Shown: in pieces, positions 18,965 to 27,971 of the stretch | Numbering within the stretch: position 1 is the stretch's first letter | How the letters are laid out: every line of letters begins with the position of its first letter | The notes under the pieces: model-generated | What the model saw: only the letters and a program-made list of their open reading frames with translations | Told to the model about the DNA's origin: nothing | Databases searched by the model: none | NCBI RefSeq assembly: GCF_001894765.1 | Contig: NZ_BCWV01000004.1 | Location: 434,001 to 498,000, forward strand | Direction of reading: 5' to 3' | Source: Rhodococcoides corynebacterioides NBRC 14404 | Lineage (GTDB): Bacteria; Actinomycetota; Actinomycetes; Mycobacteriales; Mycobacteriaceae | Length of the DNA: 64,000 nt | Made by a program: the position numbers and the translations under genes

Positions 18965-20682
18965 TGACCGTCACCGACGTTCGGCCCGGTGCCGACGCCT
19001 CCCCCGACTCCGGCGGTGTGGCCCCGCGCCAGTTGCTGCGCATCGCCACGGCCGGGTCGGTCGACGACGGCAAGTCGACGCTGATCGGACGGCTGCTGCA
19101 CGACACCGACAGCCTTCCGCTCGACCACCTCGAGTCCGTGACGGACGAGGACGGCGTCGCGGACCTCGCCGCGTTGTCGGACGGCCTGCGCGCCGAGCGC
19201 GAGCAGGGCATCACCATCGACGTGGCGTATCGATTCTTCTCCACCCCCACCCGTAGCTACGTCCTGGCGGACACCCCGGGCCACGAGCGGTACACCCGCA
19301 ACATGTTCACCGGTGCGTCCAACGCCAACGTGGCCATCCTGCTGGTCGACGCGCGCGCAGGAGTGCTGCGCCAGACTCGACGCCACGCACGCATCGCGAC
19401 GCTCGTCGGGGTGGACCGCCTGGTGGCCACCGTCAACAAGATGGACATCGTCGGGTACGACGAGGCGCGCTTCCGCGCGGTCGAGAAGGAACTGGCCGCC
19501 CTCGGCGCACGTCTGGGTACGGAGATCCTCGTCATCCCCATCGCCGCGAAGCCGGGCGACAACGTCGTCCACCGCTCGGCGGCGATGCCCTGGTACGACG
19601 GTCCGACCCTGCTCGACCACCTCGAGGGCATCGACCTCGCCGCGCCGGCTCCGGTCGCCACCGAGCTGCGTTTGCCGGTGCAGTGGGTCTCACGTCCCAC
19701 GGTCGGCGAGCGCCGCCGCTACACCGGCCGCCTGTCCGCCGGCACCTTGCAGGTGGGTGACCCCGTCGTCGCGCTCCCCTCGGGCTCGCGCAGCGTCGTC
19801 ACCGCCCTCGACACCCTCGACGAGAACCGCGACGTGGCGGTCGCACCCCTGAGCGTGTCGGTGGAGTTGGCCGACGACATCGACGTCGCCCGCGGCGACG
19901 TGCTCGTCAGCGGCCGCGACGGTGCGCATCTGCCCGTGCTCGCCCGCGAGATCGACGCGACGGTCTGTTGGCTCGGTGAGCAGCCCATCGCCGTCGGCGA
20001 TCGCGTGGCACTCAAGCACACGACGACGACGGTGCGCGCAACCGTGCACCGCATCCACTCGCGCCTGGATCCCGAGACTCTCGACGAGTCGCCCGGCCCG
20101 GCAGCGTTGTCCCTCAACGACATCGCGCGGGTCACGGTGCGGACCAGCGCGATCGTCGTCAGCGATCACTACGTGGACAATCGTGACGCCGGGGCGTTCA
20201 TCCTGGTCGACGAGCACACCAACGACACCGTCGCCGCCGGCATCGTCGAAGGCGCGCGGGACATCGCGGCGAGGGGTGAGGGCGTCGCGTGGACACCGTC
20301 CGCCCTGTCCGCAGACGACCGTGCCGCGCGGACGGGTCAGCGCGGCGCCGTCCTGCTGGCATTGACCCCGGACGACGACACCACCGCGTCGACCGCGAGC
20401 ATCGAGGATGCCCTCACGGCGCGCGGACGCAACGCGTACGCACTCGACGGCGCGGCACTGCGCAGCGCTCTCGACCTGTCCCCCGACGTGCGCTCCGCAG
20501 CGATTCATCTCGCGCGCATCGCACGATTGCTGGCCGACGCCGGCGTCGTGGCCGTCCTCGCCCTCGATGCCGTGGATCCCGCCGTCCTGGCTGCCGTCCG
20601 TGGAGAGCTCGACGCCGCGGGCGTGGAGCGGCACGACGTCGCGGACGCGGACGCGGCGGTGGGGGCACTGGGACTCGCGTAG
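18964..20682 (+). CDS. cysN: Sulfate adenylyltransferase subunit 1 with degenerate APS-kinase-like tail
   Basis: This 572-residue protein has an EF-Tu-like GTPase that drives ATP sulfurylase: G1 GSVDDGKST, G3 DTPGHE, G4 NKMD and the translation-factor barrel domains reaching about residue 435. The C-terminal 130 residues resemble APS kinase in its middle (GRNAYALDGAALRSAL, ARIARLLADAGVVAVLAL), but where a P-loop is expected (about 460-475) the sequence reads VLLALTPDDDTTASTA, lacking G-x4-G-K-S/T. The kinase part should be inactive. Mycobacteria have an active CysNC fusion, so this looks like an eroded version. A strong hairpin follows the stop. Confidence 0.93.
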   Translation: MTVTDVRPGADASPDSGGVAPRQLLRIATAGSVDDGKSTLIGRLLHDTDSLPLDHLESVTDEDGVADLAALSDGLRAEREQGITIDVAYRFFSTPTRSYVLADTPGHERYTRNMFTGASNANVAILLVDARAGVLRQTRRHARIATLVGVDRLVATVNKMDIVGYDEARFRAVEKELAALGARLGTEILVIPIAAKPGDNVVHRSAAMPWYDGPTLLDHLEGIDLAAPAPVATELRLPVQWVSRPTVGERRRYTGRLSAGTLQVGDPVVALPSGSRSVVTALDTLDENRDVAVAPLSVSVELADDIDVARGDVLVSGRDGAHLPVLAREIDATVCWLGEQPIAVGDRVALKHTTTTVRATVHRIHSRLDPETLDESPGPAALSLNDIARVTVRTSAIVVSDHYVDNRDAGAFILVDEHTNDTVAAGIVEGARDIAARGEGVAWTPSALSADDRAARTGQRGAVLLALTPDDDTTASTASIEDALTARGRNAYALDGAALRSALDLSPDVRSAAIHLARIARLLADAGVVAVLALDAVDPAVLAAVRGELDAAGVERHDVADADAAVGALGLA

Positions 20683-20691
20683 AGATCGGCC

Positions 20692-20732
20692 GCCCGGCCG
20701 TCAAGACCGCGTCAGCGCGGTGACGGCCGGGC
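20692..20732 (+). terminator. Strong hairpin terminator after cysN
   Basis: An 11-bp perfect outer stem (GCCCGGCCGTC with GACGGCCGGGC), a 3-nt bulge and a 6-bp inner stem (ACCGCG with CGCGGT) enclose a TCAG loop. It begins 10 bp after the cysN stop. No U-tract follows, as is common for actinobacterial terminators. Confidence 0.75.
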
Positions 20733-20756
20733 CGACCGAGCGGGCAGTCTCGACGG

Positions 20757-21326
20757 GTGACCTTGCGTGAGACACTGCCCTCGCTCCTGCCGGACACTGC
20801 GGACCCGGTGTGGCCCAACGATATCCACTACCGGTCCGGCGTCCTGGCGGCGCGGGCGGTGGATGGCGACCACCTGCTCACGGATCTGTGCGACCGCGTC
20901 GGCGATGCCGTCGTGGTGCGGACGGAGTCGGGCGCCCGGGTGGCCGTCGTCCGCGTGGTCGCCGTCGAGCACGACCACGGATTGCTGCGCGTGGTCACCA
21001 CCGGCACCCCCAGCGGCGTCCGACCGGCGCGGGCACGGGTGGCCTCGCGTCACGCCCTCGTCCGACCCGTTCCGGTCCGCCTCTGCACCGCAGGAGTCTG
21101 CCTGTGCCCGGCCGTCGACCTCGCGGCGGACGTGCGGGCCGGCGACGTCCTGGCCCTGGTGTCCGCCGCCGGCGCGGCCCCGATCGCGGGCCCGATGATC
21201 GACCTCGGCGTTCAGTCCGTGCCGACGGAGGCGGAACCGGCGATGGCGGGGACGCGCGTGGCGCGGACGTACACCGTCTCCCCACTGGTCAGGCCGAGAG
21301 CCTCGTTGTCGCCGCGGGTGATCTGA
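20757..21326 (+). CDS. Unrecognised protein after cysN, overlapping cysA antisense
   Basis: This 189-residue frame begins at GTG 20757, 25 bp after the cysN terminator hairpin. I do not recognise the family. It has several hydrophobic strands, a Cys cluster ([15 protein letters not shown] near residue 115) and alternating beta-like segments ([29 protein letters not shown]). The amino-acid balance up to about residue 150 looks coding. The last 38 codons are antisense to the 3' end of cysA, so either the genes overlap tail to tail by 115 bp or the protein's end is spurious. No other gene fills 20733-21211, which supports it being real. Confidence 0.45.
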   Translation: MTLRETLPSLLPDTADPVWPNDIHYRSGVLAARAVDGDHLLTDLCDRVGDAVVVRTESGARVAVVRVVAVEHDHGLLRVVTTGTPSGVRPARARVASRHALVRPVPVRLCTAGVCLCPAVDLAADVRAGDVLALVSAAGAAPIAGPMIDLGVQSVPTEAEPAMAGTRVARTYTVSPLVRPRASLSPRVI

Positions 21327-22297
21327 GCGAAGAACGGCTCGCCGGTCGCCGCGTTGCGCAACTCCACCCGCACCTCGAACCCGAGGTGAACGACTCGCTC
21401 GACGGTGGCACGCAGCACACCGGCGCTCTCGGCAGTGCCTTCCGCCTGCGCCCGAGCGAGATCCGGGGTCCGACCGACCCGGATGTCGTGCGGACGCACC
21501 ATCTGACCGTTCACGCGCGAGACGTCGCCGAGGAAGGACATCACGAAGTCGTTGGCAGGCCGGTCGTACAGATCGCGGGGCGTACCCACCTGCTCGATAC
21601 GCCCGGCGTTCATCACGGCGATCCGATCGGCGACGTCGAGCGCCTCCTGCTGATCGTGGGTCACGAGCACCGTGGTGACGTGGACGTCGTCGTGCAACCG
21701 GCGCAGCCAGGTCCGCAGGTCCGCGCGAACCTTGGCGTCGAGGGCACCGAAGGGCTCGTCGAGCAGCAACACCCGGGGGTCGACGGCCAACGCGCGTGCG
21801 AGCGCCATCCGCTGACGCTGCCCGCCCGACAGCTGCGCCGGGAACCGCGTCTGGAAGCCCGTGAGGCCGACGATCTCGAGCAGCTGGTCGACCCGATCGT
21901 CGATCTCGGCCTTCGGGCGCTTGCGGATCTCGAGACCGAAGGCCACGTTCTTGCGCACGGTGAGGTGCTTGAACGCGGCGTAGTGCTGGAAGACGAAGCC
22001 GATGTCGCGCTTCTGTGGGCTCACGCTCGTGACGTCGTCGCCCGCGATGACCACCGCCCCGCCGTCCAGCTCTTCGAGCCCGGCGATGGACCGCAGCAGG
22101 GTCGACTTGCCGGACCCGGACGGCCCGAGCAGCGCCGTCAACGAGCCGGACGGGATGTCGAGCGAGACGTCGTCGAGCGCGACGAAATCGCCGTACTGCT
22201 TGCGCGCGTCGCGGACGGAGATCTCGATGGCCGCGGAGGCCGCAGAGGCCGTGGAGGCCGTGGAGGCCGTGGTGGACGCTGCCGAGTCTGTGCTCAC
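21212..22297 (-). CDS. cysA: Sulfate/thiosulfate ABC transporter ATP-binding protein
   Basis: This 361-residue ATPase energises sulfate import. It shows Walker [11 protein letters not shown]-loop FVFQHYAAF, signature [15 protein letters not shown], Walker [14 protein letters not shown]-loop VTHDQQEAL, and a C-terminal TOBE-like regulatory domain from about 240. I chose GTG 22297, eight bases after AAGGAG; an in-frame GTG 9 bp upstream sits too close to that site. Residues 3-20 are an Ala/Ser/Thr run encoded by short repeats. It is last in the subI-cysT-cysW-cysA operon. Confidence 0.95.
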   Translation of the reverse strand: MSTDSAASTTASTASTASAASAAIEISVRDARKQYGDFVALDDVSLDIPSGSLTALLGPSGSGKSTLLRSIAGLEELDGGAVVIAGDDVTSVSPQKRDIGFVFQHYAAFKHLTVRKNVAFGLEIRKRPKAEIDDRVDQLLEIVGLTGFQTRFPAQLSGGQRQRMALARALAVDPRVLLLDEPFGALDAKVRADLRTWLRRLHDDVHVTTVLVTHDQQEALDVADRIAVMNAGRIEQVGTPRDLYDRPANDFVMSFLGDVSRVNGQMVRPHDIRVGRTPDLARAQAEGTAESAGVLRATVERVVHLGFEVRVELRNAATGEPFFAQITRGDNEALGLTSGETVYVRATRVPAIAGSASVGTD

Positions 22298-22302
22298 AGT
22301 GG

Positions 22303-23106
22303 TCACTCCTTGGTTCGCTTCCGGTCCAGGACCGTCATCAAGAGCAGAACGACGACGGCGACGGCCATCAGCAGCGTCGACGCCGCGTAGGCGCCGGCCT
22401 GGTTGAAGTCCTCGTAGCGGGCGTTGACCAGCAGGGTCAATGTCTGCGAGATGCCGGGCAGGTTGGTCGAGACGATGATGACGGCGCCGAATTCGCCCAG
22501 CGCGCGGGCGACGGTGAGGACGACGCCGTAGGTCAGACCCCAGCGGATGGCGGGCAGGGTGATGCGCCGGAACGTCTGCCACGACGTCGCGCCCAGCGTC
22601 GCCGCGGCCTCTTCCTGTTCCTGGCCGATCTCGTGCAGCACCGGTTCGACCTCGCGGACGACGAACGGCAGAGTCACGAAGATGGTGGCCAGCACCATGC
22701 CCGGCAGCGCGAAGATGACGGTGATGCCCCATTCGGCGAGCGCGCCGAACCATCCGCCCGCTCCCCACAGCAGGATGAGGGCGACACCCACGATGACCGG
22801 TGACACCGCGAACGGGAGGTCCACGACGGCGTGCAGGAGTCCCTTGCCGCGGAAGGTGCCGCGGGCCAGGGCGAGCGCCGTGACGACACCGAACACCACG
22901 TTGAGCGGAACGACGATCGCCACGATGAGCAGCGAGAGCTGCAGGGCCGACTGGGCTGCCGGCGTGGTGATCAGCTGGACGAACTCGAGGACGCCGTTCT
23001 CGAACGTGCGGTAGAGGATCGCGGCGAGCGGGAAGACGACGAGGATGCCGAGGTAGAGCAACGCCACCGTGCGCAGCCCGATGCGGGTCCCGGGTGCGAG
23101 CTTCAT
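22303..23106 (-). CDS. cysW: Sulfate ABC transporter permease CysW
   Basis: This 267-residue inner-membrane permease has about six hydrophobic segments and the binding-protein-dependent transport EAA loop ([21 protein letters not shown]), which contacts CysA. It pairs with CysT to form the channel. The start overlaps cysT by 4 bp and the stop lies 5 bp before cysA. Confidence 0.95.
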   Translation of the reverse strand: MKLAPGTRIGLRTVALLYLGILVVFPLAAILYRTFENGVLEFVQLITTPAAQSALQLSLLIVAIVVPLNVVFGVVTALALARGTFRGKGLLHAVVDLPFAVSPVIVGVALILLWGAGGWFGALAEWGITVIFALPGMVLATIFVTLPFVVREVEPVLHEIGQEQEEAAATLGATSWQTFRRITLPAIRWGLTYGVVLTVARALGEFGAVIIVSTNLPGISQTLTLLVNARYEDFNQAGAYAASTLLMAVAVVVLLLMTVLDRKRTKE

Positions 23107-24002
23107 CGCCGAGCCTCCCGTCGAGCGAGGCGATTGCCGGACACGCGCAGGACGAACAGCACCACGAACGCGATGGCCAACAGCACCACCGAGATGGCGG
23201 CGGCGTCGACGGGCTGGTCCGTCTCGATCTGCTCACGGATGAGCTGCGAGGCGATCTGGGTGTCGCCGGGGATGTTGCCGCCGATGAGAACCACGGACCC
23301 GAATTCGCCGAGCGCTCGGGAGAACGCGAGACCCGCACCCGAGAGGATCGACGGCAACAGCACGGGCAGCACCACCCGCCGGAAGACGACGAGGTTGCTC
23401 GCCCCGAGCGACGCGGCGGCTTCCTCCACCTCCCGGTCGAGTTCGATCAGCACCGGCTGCACCGCCCGCACCACGAAGGGCAGCGTGACGAACGCGAGCG
23501 CCACGATCACGCCCGCCTTGGTGGCGTTGAGGGTGATGCCCACCGGGCTCATCGGCCCGTACAGCGAGAGCAGAACGAGGGACGCCACGATGGTCGGCAA
23601 CGCGAACGGCAGATCGATCAGGGCGTTCACGATGCCCTTGCCGGGGAAGTCGTCGCGGACGAGCACCCAGGCGATGAGCGTGCCCATCACGACGTTCACC
23701 ACCGTCGCGGCGACCGACACCTGGACCGTGACGCGCAACGTCGCCAGGGCTCGGGGGTCGGTCACCGCGTCGAGGAAGGCGCCCGGTCCGTCGGCGAGCG
23801 AGCGGCTCGCGACCGCGGCGAGCGGGAGCAGAACGATGATCGAGAGCCAGAGGAGGACGGTGCCGAGCGTCAGGCTGCCCCCGGGCAGGCCGGAGGCCGG
23901 TCGCTTGCGCGCGGGCAGGCCGGAGGCCGGTCGCTTGCTCCCGGGCAGGCCGGAGGCCGGCCTGCGTCGGGTGCGTGTCGTCGGTGGCTCGGTGAGGCTC
24001 AT
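23103..24002 (-). CDS. cysT: Sulfate ABC transporter permease CysT with repeat-encoded N terminus
   Basis: This 299-residue permease has six hydrophobic segments from about residue 40 and the EAA loop [21 protein letters not shown]. It partners CysW. Residues about 12-40 are a hydrophilic, positively charged tail made of three copies of a K-R-P-A-S-G-L-P octamer-like unit, encoded by 30-bp DNA repeats absent from ordinary CysT proteins. The tail would lie in the cytoplasm. It follows subI by 2 bp. A later start would remove the repeats, but no good ribosome site is seen there. Confidence 0.93.
   Translation of the reverse strand: MSLTEPPTTRTRRRPASGLPGSKRPASGLPARKRPASGLPGGSLTLGTVLLWLSIIVLLPLAAVASRSLADGPGAFLDAVTDPRALATLRVTVQVSVAATVVNVVMGTLIAWVLVRDDFPGKGIVNALIDLPFALPTIVASLVLLSLYGPMSPVGITLNATKAGVIVALAFVTLPFVVRAVQPVLIELDREVEEAAASLGASNLVVFRRVVLPVLLPSILSGAGLAFSRALGEFGSVVLIGGNIPGDTQIASQLIREQIETDQPVDAAAISVVLLAIAFVVLFVLRVSGNRLARREARR
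23881..23970 (-). repeat. Three 30-bp tandem repeats in the 5' end of cysT
   Basis: Copies at 23881-23910, 23911-23940 and 23941-23970 share GGGCAGGCCGGAGGCCGG; the third diverges after 20 bp. The unit is in frame and lengthens the CysT N terminus. The core also makes up the 30-bp repeats at 27851-27959, in the opposite orientation. Confidence 0.88.
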
Positions 24003-24004
24003 GG

Positions 24005-25024
24005 TCAGTTCGACGCCTTGTAGATCGCGTTGATGGCACCGTTCTCGCCGAACAGGTCGGCGTCGACCGCGGTCCAGCCGCCGAGCTGATCGATGGTGTA
24101 GAGCGTGCCGGGCGTGGGGAACTTGTCGGCGAACTCGGCGGCGACGCCGGGATCGACGGGCCGGAAACCGGACTCGGCCCAGATGCGCTGTCCCTCTTCG
24201 GTGTACAGGAACTCGTTGAGGGCGTTGGCCTGCTCGAGGTTGGCGCTCCCCTCGACCACGGCGACGGGATTGTCGATGCGGAACGTCTGCTCGGGGACGA
24301 AGTGTTCGACGGCCTGACCCTGACTCTCGAGGAGCAGCGCCTCGTTCTCGTAGCTCAGCAGGACGTCACCCTGCCCCTGCAGGAAGGCTTCCGATGCCGA
24401 GCGGCCGGAGTCCGGCTGGACCGGGAAGCGCTCGACCAGTTGGGTGATGTAGTCGAGGCCGGCCTGCCGATTCTGTCCCCCGTTGCTCACGGCGGCGTAG
24501 GGCGCGAGGAGGTTCCACTTCGCCGAGCCGGAGCTGAGCGGGCTGGGGCTGATGACCGACACGTCGGGACGGATCAGGTCCTGCCAGGTGCGGATGTTCT
24601 TCGGGTTGCCGGGCCGCACGACGAACGAGACGACGGAGCCGAACGGGACGCCACCGGTCGCGCTCGCGTTCCAGTCCTCGCTCACCTTGCCCGCCTTGAC
24701 CAGTCGCGTCACGTCGGGCTCCACGGAGAAGTTGACGATGTCGGCGGGCGCGCCGTCGGCGACCTTCCGGGACTGGTTGCCCGAGGCGCCGTAGTCGGCG
24801 TTGATGGTGACGTTCTCGCCGGACTCGGTGGCGCGGAACGCTTCTCCGATGGCGTCCCACCCGTTCTTGGGGACGGCGTAGCCGACGAGAGTGAGCGACG
24901 GGCCGGACGTGGTGGCGGCGGTCTCACCGACGGTGTCCGACGAGCCGGCGGAGCAGGCGGTGAGGGTCAGGGCGGCCACGGCAGCGGTGACGGTGAGCAG
25001 GCGAACGCGACGAGATCGGAACAC
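24005..25024 (-). CDS. subI: Sulfate-binding lipoprotein SubI
   Basis: This 339-residue periplasmic-type binding protein captures sulfate for CysTWA. A lipoprotein signal is clear: basic RSRRVR, hydrophobic VTAAVAALTL and lipobox L-T-A-C, with lipidated Cys about residue 24. The mature part shows family blocks GASGNQSRKV, GDVLLSYENEAL and NPVAVVEGSAN. I chose GTG 25024; only a weak GAGAGG lies about 10 bases upstream. It heads the importer operon, 124 nt after a short leader ORF with a Cys codon before its end. Confidence 0.94.
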   Translation of the reverse strand: MFRSRRVRLLTVTAAVAALTLTACSAGSSDTVGETAATTSGPSLTLVGYAVPKNGWDAIGEAFRATESGENVTINADYGASGNQSRKVADGAPADIVNFSVEPDVTRLVKAGKVSEDWNASATGGVPFGSVVSFVVRPGNPKNIRTWQDLIRPDVSVISPSPLSSGSAKWNLLAPYAAVSNGGQNRQAGLDYITQLVERFPVQPDSGRSASEAFLQGQGDVLLSYENEALLLESQGQAVEHFVPEQTFRIDNPVAVVEGSANLEQANALNEFLYTEEGQRIWAESGFRPVDPGVAAEFADKFPTPGTLYTIDQLGGWTAVDADLFGENGAINAIYKASN

Positions 25025-25148
25025 GGAGGGAGGGCCTCTCGGGGACGGCACGGGGCGCGCGGACGGCGACCACCGTGGGGCACGACGGGGAGGGAGCGCA
25101 GGCTGGCGAGGGGGCGTCGGCACGGAGACGGCCGAACGCGAAGGGACG

Positions 25149-25238
25149 TCAGCGACAGTCGACGTCGGCGACGGCGAGCATGCCGACAGCGATCAGCGCC
25201 AACTCGTGGCGGATCGGTGCGGGCGCGGCGTCGAACAC
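25149..25238 (-). CDS. Leader peptide of the subI-cysTWA sulfate import operon
   Basis: A 29-codon ORF starts at GTG 25238 and ends with V-D-C-R-stop; its middle is hydrophobic (HELALIAVGMLAVADVD). It is leaderless by geometry: TAGATT (25251-25246) is followed by exactly 7 bases and the GTG. It resembles the class of mycobacterial short leader peptides that precede sulfate-transport genes and respond to cysteine. Only a single Cys is present, as the penultimate residue. The ORF is separated from subI by 124 nt. Confidence 0.72.
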   Translation of the reverse strand: MFDAAPAPIRHELALIAVGMLAVADVDCR

Positions 25239-25245
25239 AGCCGAG

Positions 25246-25251
25246 AATCTA
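25246..25251 (-). promoter_or_regulatory. Probable -10 element of the subI operon
   Basis: On the minus strand TAGATT is followed by CTCGGCT and then the GTG of the leader ORF, predicting a leaderless transcript. The spacing is identical to that of the sirA leader promoter. Confidence 0.5.
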
Positions 25252-25325
25252 GCAGAGGTCACCGACGTGCCCGGTCCCGGCGTGATGCAGCCACGCGGTC
25301 GACGCCCTGCCCGGGCGCGCCGTCG

Positions 25326-25403
25326 TCACCGCGTGAGGAGCCAGGCCACCAGGACGAGCAGCACCAACACGATCAAGGTCAACGTCACACGCGAGCGGGG
25401 CAC
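25326..25403 (-). CDS. 25-residue single-span membrane peptide
   Basis: From GTG 25403 the frame encodes a basic start (M-P-R-S-R), a continuous hydrophobic run LTLIVLVLLVLVAWLL and a T-R end: a textbook single transmembrane segment. It lies 5 bp after the stop of the membrane protein ending at 25409, with GAGTGAGA upstream. Mycobacteria have a small membrane protein near this place (Rv2401A region). Function is unknown; chance cannot be excluded at this length. Confidence 0.4.
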   Translation of the reverse strand: MPRSRVTLTLIVLVLLVLVAWLLTR

Positions 25404-25408
25404 GCTTC

Positions 25409-25714
25409 TCACTCTCGACTCTCGGTGGCCGCGGGGGCAACACCGCTGGGGCGGTCCTCGCCGACGACGCGGCCGGGCCGATCCGTGCCGACGACACGGC
25501 CGGGCCGATCCGTGCCGACGACACGGCCGGGCCGATCCGTGCCGACGATGCGGCGCCGGGCGTCGAACACGGCCGACAACACCACGTCGGCGACCACGGC
25601 GACGACGACCGCGGCCGGCACCACCACGGCGAGCACCACGGCGACCTGGGGGACGAACGAGAGCCCGGCGATCCAGAGTTCCACTCCGTCCCACCACGAG
25701 GCCACCGCGTTCAT
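25409..25714 (-). CDS. Small membrane protein with repeat tail
   Basis: This 101-residue protein has a hydrophobic segment (about 12-50, VPQVAVVLAVVVPAAVVVAV) and a soluble tail from about residue 56 built of V-G-T-D-R-P-G-R-V units encoded by 27-bp DNA repeats. It starts at ATG 25714. The family is not recognised; a small membrane protein is also present here in mycobacteria. It diverges from the GH15 gene and may be co-transcribed with the 25-residue peptide downstream. Confidence 0.6.
   Translation of the reverse strand: MNAVASWWDGVELWIAGLSFVPQVAVVLAVVVPAAVVVAVVADVVLSAVFDARRRIVGTDRPGRVVGTDRPGRVVGTDRPGRVVGEDRPSGVAPAATESRE
25460..25553 (-). repeat. 27-bp tandem repeats in a small membrane protein gene
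   Basis: Three full copies (25460-25486, 25487-25513, 25514-25540) and a partial fourth share GCCGACGAC, GCGG or ACGG, and CCGGGCCGATCCGT. They are in frame and add nine residues each to the C-terminal tail. Confidence 0.85.
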
Positions 25715-25797
25715 CGGTCCGAGCCTAGTCCCCGCAGCACGAGGAGAGGATCGCCCCTGCGCGTCACCTGGACGCCCGGCCCCCTCGCACCGATGAT

Positions 25798-27846
25798 GTG
25801 TCGATGAGCCCGTTCGACGAACAGTCCGCCGTTCCTCGCGTCGCGACGGCCGGGGAGGCGGTGTTCGGTCCGGCCAGTCCGGACGGCGGCGACGAGGGCG
25901 GGGCGCTCGACGCTGTTCCGCAGACCACCGCCGGCTGGGCACCGCACCGGTCGGCCTTCCCCCCGATCGACGACTACGCATTTCTCTCCGACTGCGAGAC
26001 CACGTGTCTGATCGCCCGGAACGGGTCGGTCGAGTGGATGTGCGTGCCGCGCCCCGACTCCCCCAGCGTCTTCGGCGCCGTTCTGGACCGGGGAGCCGGC
26101 CACTTCCGCATCGGCCCGTACGGGCAGAACGTGCCGGCCGCGCGTCGTTACCTGCCCGGGGGCCTGATCGTCGAGACCACCTGGCAGACGGAGACGGGCT
26201 GGCTGATCGTGCGCGACGCGCTCCTCATGGGGCCCTGGCACAACACCGACGAGCGCTCGCGCACCCACAAGCGCGCGCCGTCGGACTGGGATGCAGAGCA
26301 TTGCCTGTTGCGCAGCGTCAAATGCGTGAGCGGCACCGTGGAACTCGAGATGAGCTGTGAGCCCGCCTTCGACTACCACCGCAAGCAGACCGTCTGGGAG
26401 TACACCGGCGACGTCTACGAGGAGGCCACCGCCACCGCTCGCCCGGAGGACGGCGACCAGCCGACGCTGAAGCTGTCGACGAATCTGCGCATCGGGATCG
26501 AGGGCCGGGAGGCCCGCGCCCGCACCCGAATGAGCGAAGGCGACAACGTGTTCGTCGCGCTGTCGTGGTCGACTCTCGAGCCGCCGCGCACCTTCGACGA
26601 CGCCGCCGACAAGATGTGGCAGACCGCGGAGTGCTGGCGCCAGTGGATCACCATCGGCCGCTTCCCGGATCACCCGTGGCGCGGCTTCCTCCAGCGGAGC
26701 GCGCTGACTCTCAAGGGTCTGGCCTACGCGCCCACCGGGGCGTTGCTCGCCGCCAGCACGACGTCGTTGCCGGAGACGCCCGGCGGTGCCCGCAACTGGG
26801 ACTACCGCTACGCGTGGGTGCGGGACTCGACGTTCGCCCTCTGGGGGCTGTACACGCTCGGGCTCGACCGCGAGGCGAACGACTTCTTCTCCTTCATCTC
26901 CGACGTCACCGGCAACGCCGACGGCGAACCCGTTCCGCTGCAGGTGATGTACGGCATCGGCGGGGAGCGCACCCTCGAGGAGGAGGAACTGAACCACCTC
27001 TCGGGTTACGACGGCGCCAGCCCCGTCCGCGTCGGCAACGGTGCGTACAACCAACGCCAGCACGACATCTGGGGCACCATGCTCGATTCGGTGTACCTCC
27101 ACGTTCGCTCGCGCGAGCACGTTCCCGAGTCCCTGTGGCCGCTGCTGAAACGTCAGGTCGAGGAGGCGAAGAAGCACTGGCGTGAACCCGACCGCGGCAT
27201 CTGGGAGGTGCGCGGCGAACCCCAGCACTTCACGTCGTCGAAGGTCATGTGCTGGGTCGCGCTCGACCGCGGAGCGAAACTCGCCGTGCTGCACGGTGAG
27301 CGGGCCTACGCCGAGGAGTGGAGCGCCGTCGCCGACGAGATCAAGGCCGACATTCTCGAGCACGGCGTCGACGACCGCGGAGTCTTCACCCAGCGCTACG
27401 GCGACGACTCACTCGACGCGTCGCTGCTCCTCGTCGTGCTGCTGCGGTTCCTGCCCGCGGACGACGAGCGGGTCCGCGCGACCGTGCTCGCCATCGCAGA
27501 CGAGCTCACCCAGGACGGCCTGGTGCTGCGGTATCGCGTCGACACCACCGACGACGGCCTGTCCGGGGAGGAGGGCACCTTCACCATCTGCTCGTTCTGG
27601 CTGGTGTCGGCGCTCGTGGAGATCGGCGAACTGCACCGCGCCAAGCGCCTCTGCGAGCGGCTGCTCGGGTACGCCAGCCCCCTCAAGCTCTACGCCGAGG
27701 AGATCGACACCACCACCGGCCGCCACCTGGGCAACTTCCCGCAGGCCTTCACCCACCTCGCACTGATCAACGCGGTCGTGCACGTCATCCGGGCCGAGGA
27801 GGCAGCGCAGTCGGGCCAGTTCCAGCCCGCCCACGGCCACTCCTGA
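25798..27846 (+). CDS. Glycoside hydrolase family 15, trehalase-like
   Basis: This protein of about 682 residues has an N-terminal beta-sandwich (about 55-270, starting PPIDDYAFLSDCETTCLIARNGSVEWMCVP, read here in parts) and a C-terminal (alpha/alpha)6 barrel with the GH15 blocks GARNWDYRYAWVRDSTF and NQRQHDIWGTMLDSVYL. The mycobacterial homologue at this locus (Rv2402) is a trehalase hydrolysing trehalose to glucose, so that is the likely role; glucoamylase-type activity is the alternative. No signal peptide is present. The start is GTG 25798 or ATG 25804. The first 50 residues are low-complexity. Confidence 0.88.
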   Translation: MSMSPFDEQSAVPRVATAGEAVFGPASPDGGDEGGALDAVPQTTAGWAPHRSAFPPIDDYAFLSDCETTCLIARNGSVEWMCVPRPDSPSVFGAVLDRGAGHFRIGPYGQNVPAARRYLPGGLIVETTWQTETGWLIVRDALLMGPWHNTDERSRTHKRAPSDWDAEHCLLRSVKCVSGTVELEMSCEPAFDYHRKQTVWEYTGDVYEEATATARPEDGDQPTLKLSTNLRIGIEGREARARTRMSEGDNVFVALSWSTLEPPRTFDDAADKMWQTAECWRQWITIGRFPDHPWRGFLQRSALTLKGLAYAPTGALLAASTTSLPETPGGARNWDYRYAWVRDSTFALWGLYTLGLDREANDFFSFISDVTGNADGEPVPLQVMYGIGGERTLEEEELNHLSGYDGASPVRVGNGAYNQRQHDIWGTMLDSVYLHVRSREHVPESLWPLLKRQVEEAKKHWREPDRGIWEVRGEPQHFTSSKVMCWVALDRGAKLAVLHGERAYAEEWSAVADEIKADILEHGVDDRGVFTQRYGDDSLDASLLLVVLLRFLPADDERVRATVLAIADELTQDGLVLRYRVDTTDDGLSGEEGTFTICSFWLVSALVEIGELHRAKRLCERLLGYASPLKLYAEEIDTTTGRHLGNFPQAFTHLALINAVVHVIRAEEAAQSGQFQPAHGHS

Positions 27847-27850
27847 CCCC

Positions 27851-27959
27851 CTCCGGCCTTCCCGCTGATTCCCGACCGGCCTCCGGCCTTCCCGCTGATT
27901 CCCGACCGGCCTCCGGCCTTCCCGCTGATTCCCGACCGGCCTCCGGCCTTCCCGCTGAC
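27851..27959 (+). repeat. 30-bp tandem repeats downstream of the GH15 gene
   Basis: Units at 27851-27880, 27881-27910, 27911-27940 and a partial at 27941-27959 are nearly identical (CTCCGGCCTTCCCGCTGATT plus CCCGACCGGC). They start 4 bp after the GH15 stop. On the minus strand the unit shares 22 of 23 consecutive bases with the cysT repeats at 23881-23970. Confidence 0.9.
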
Positions 27960-27971
27960 CCCTCCTGCGCT

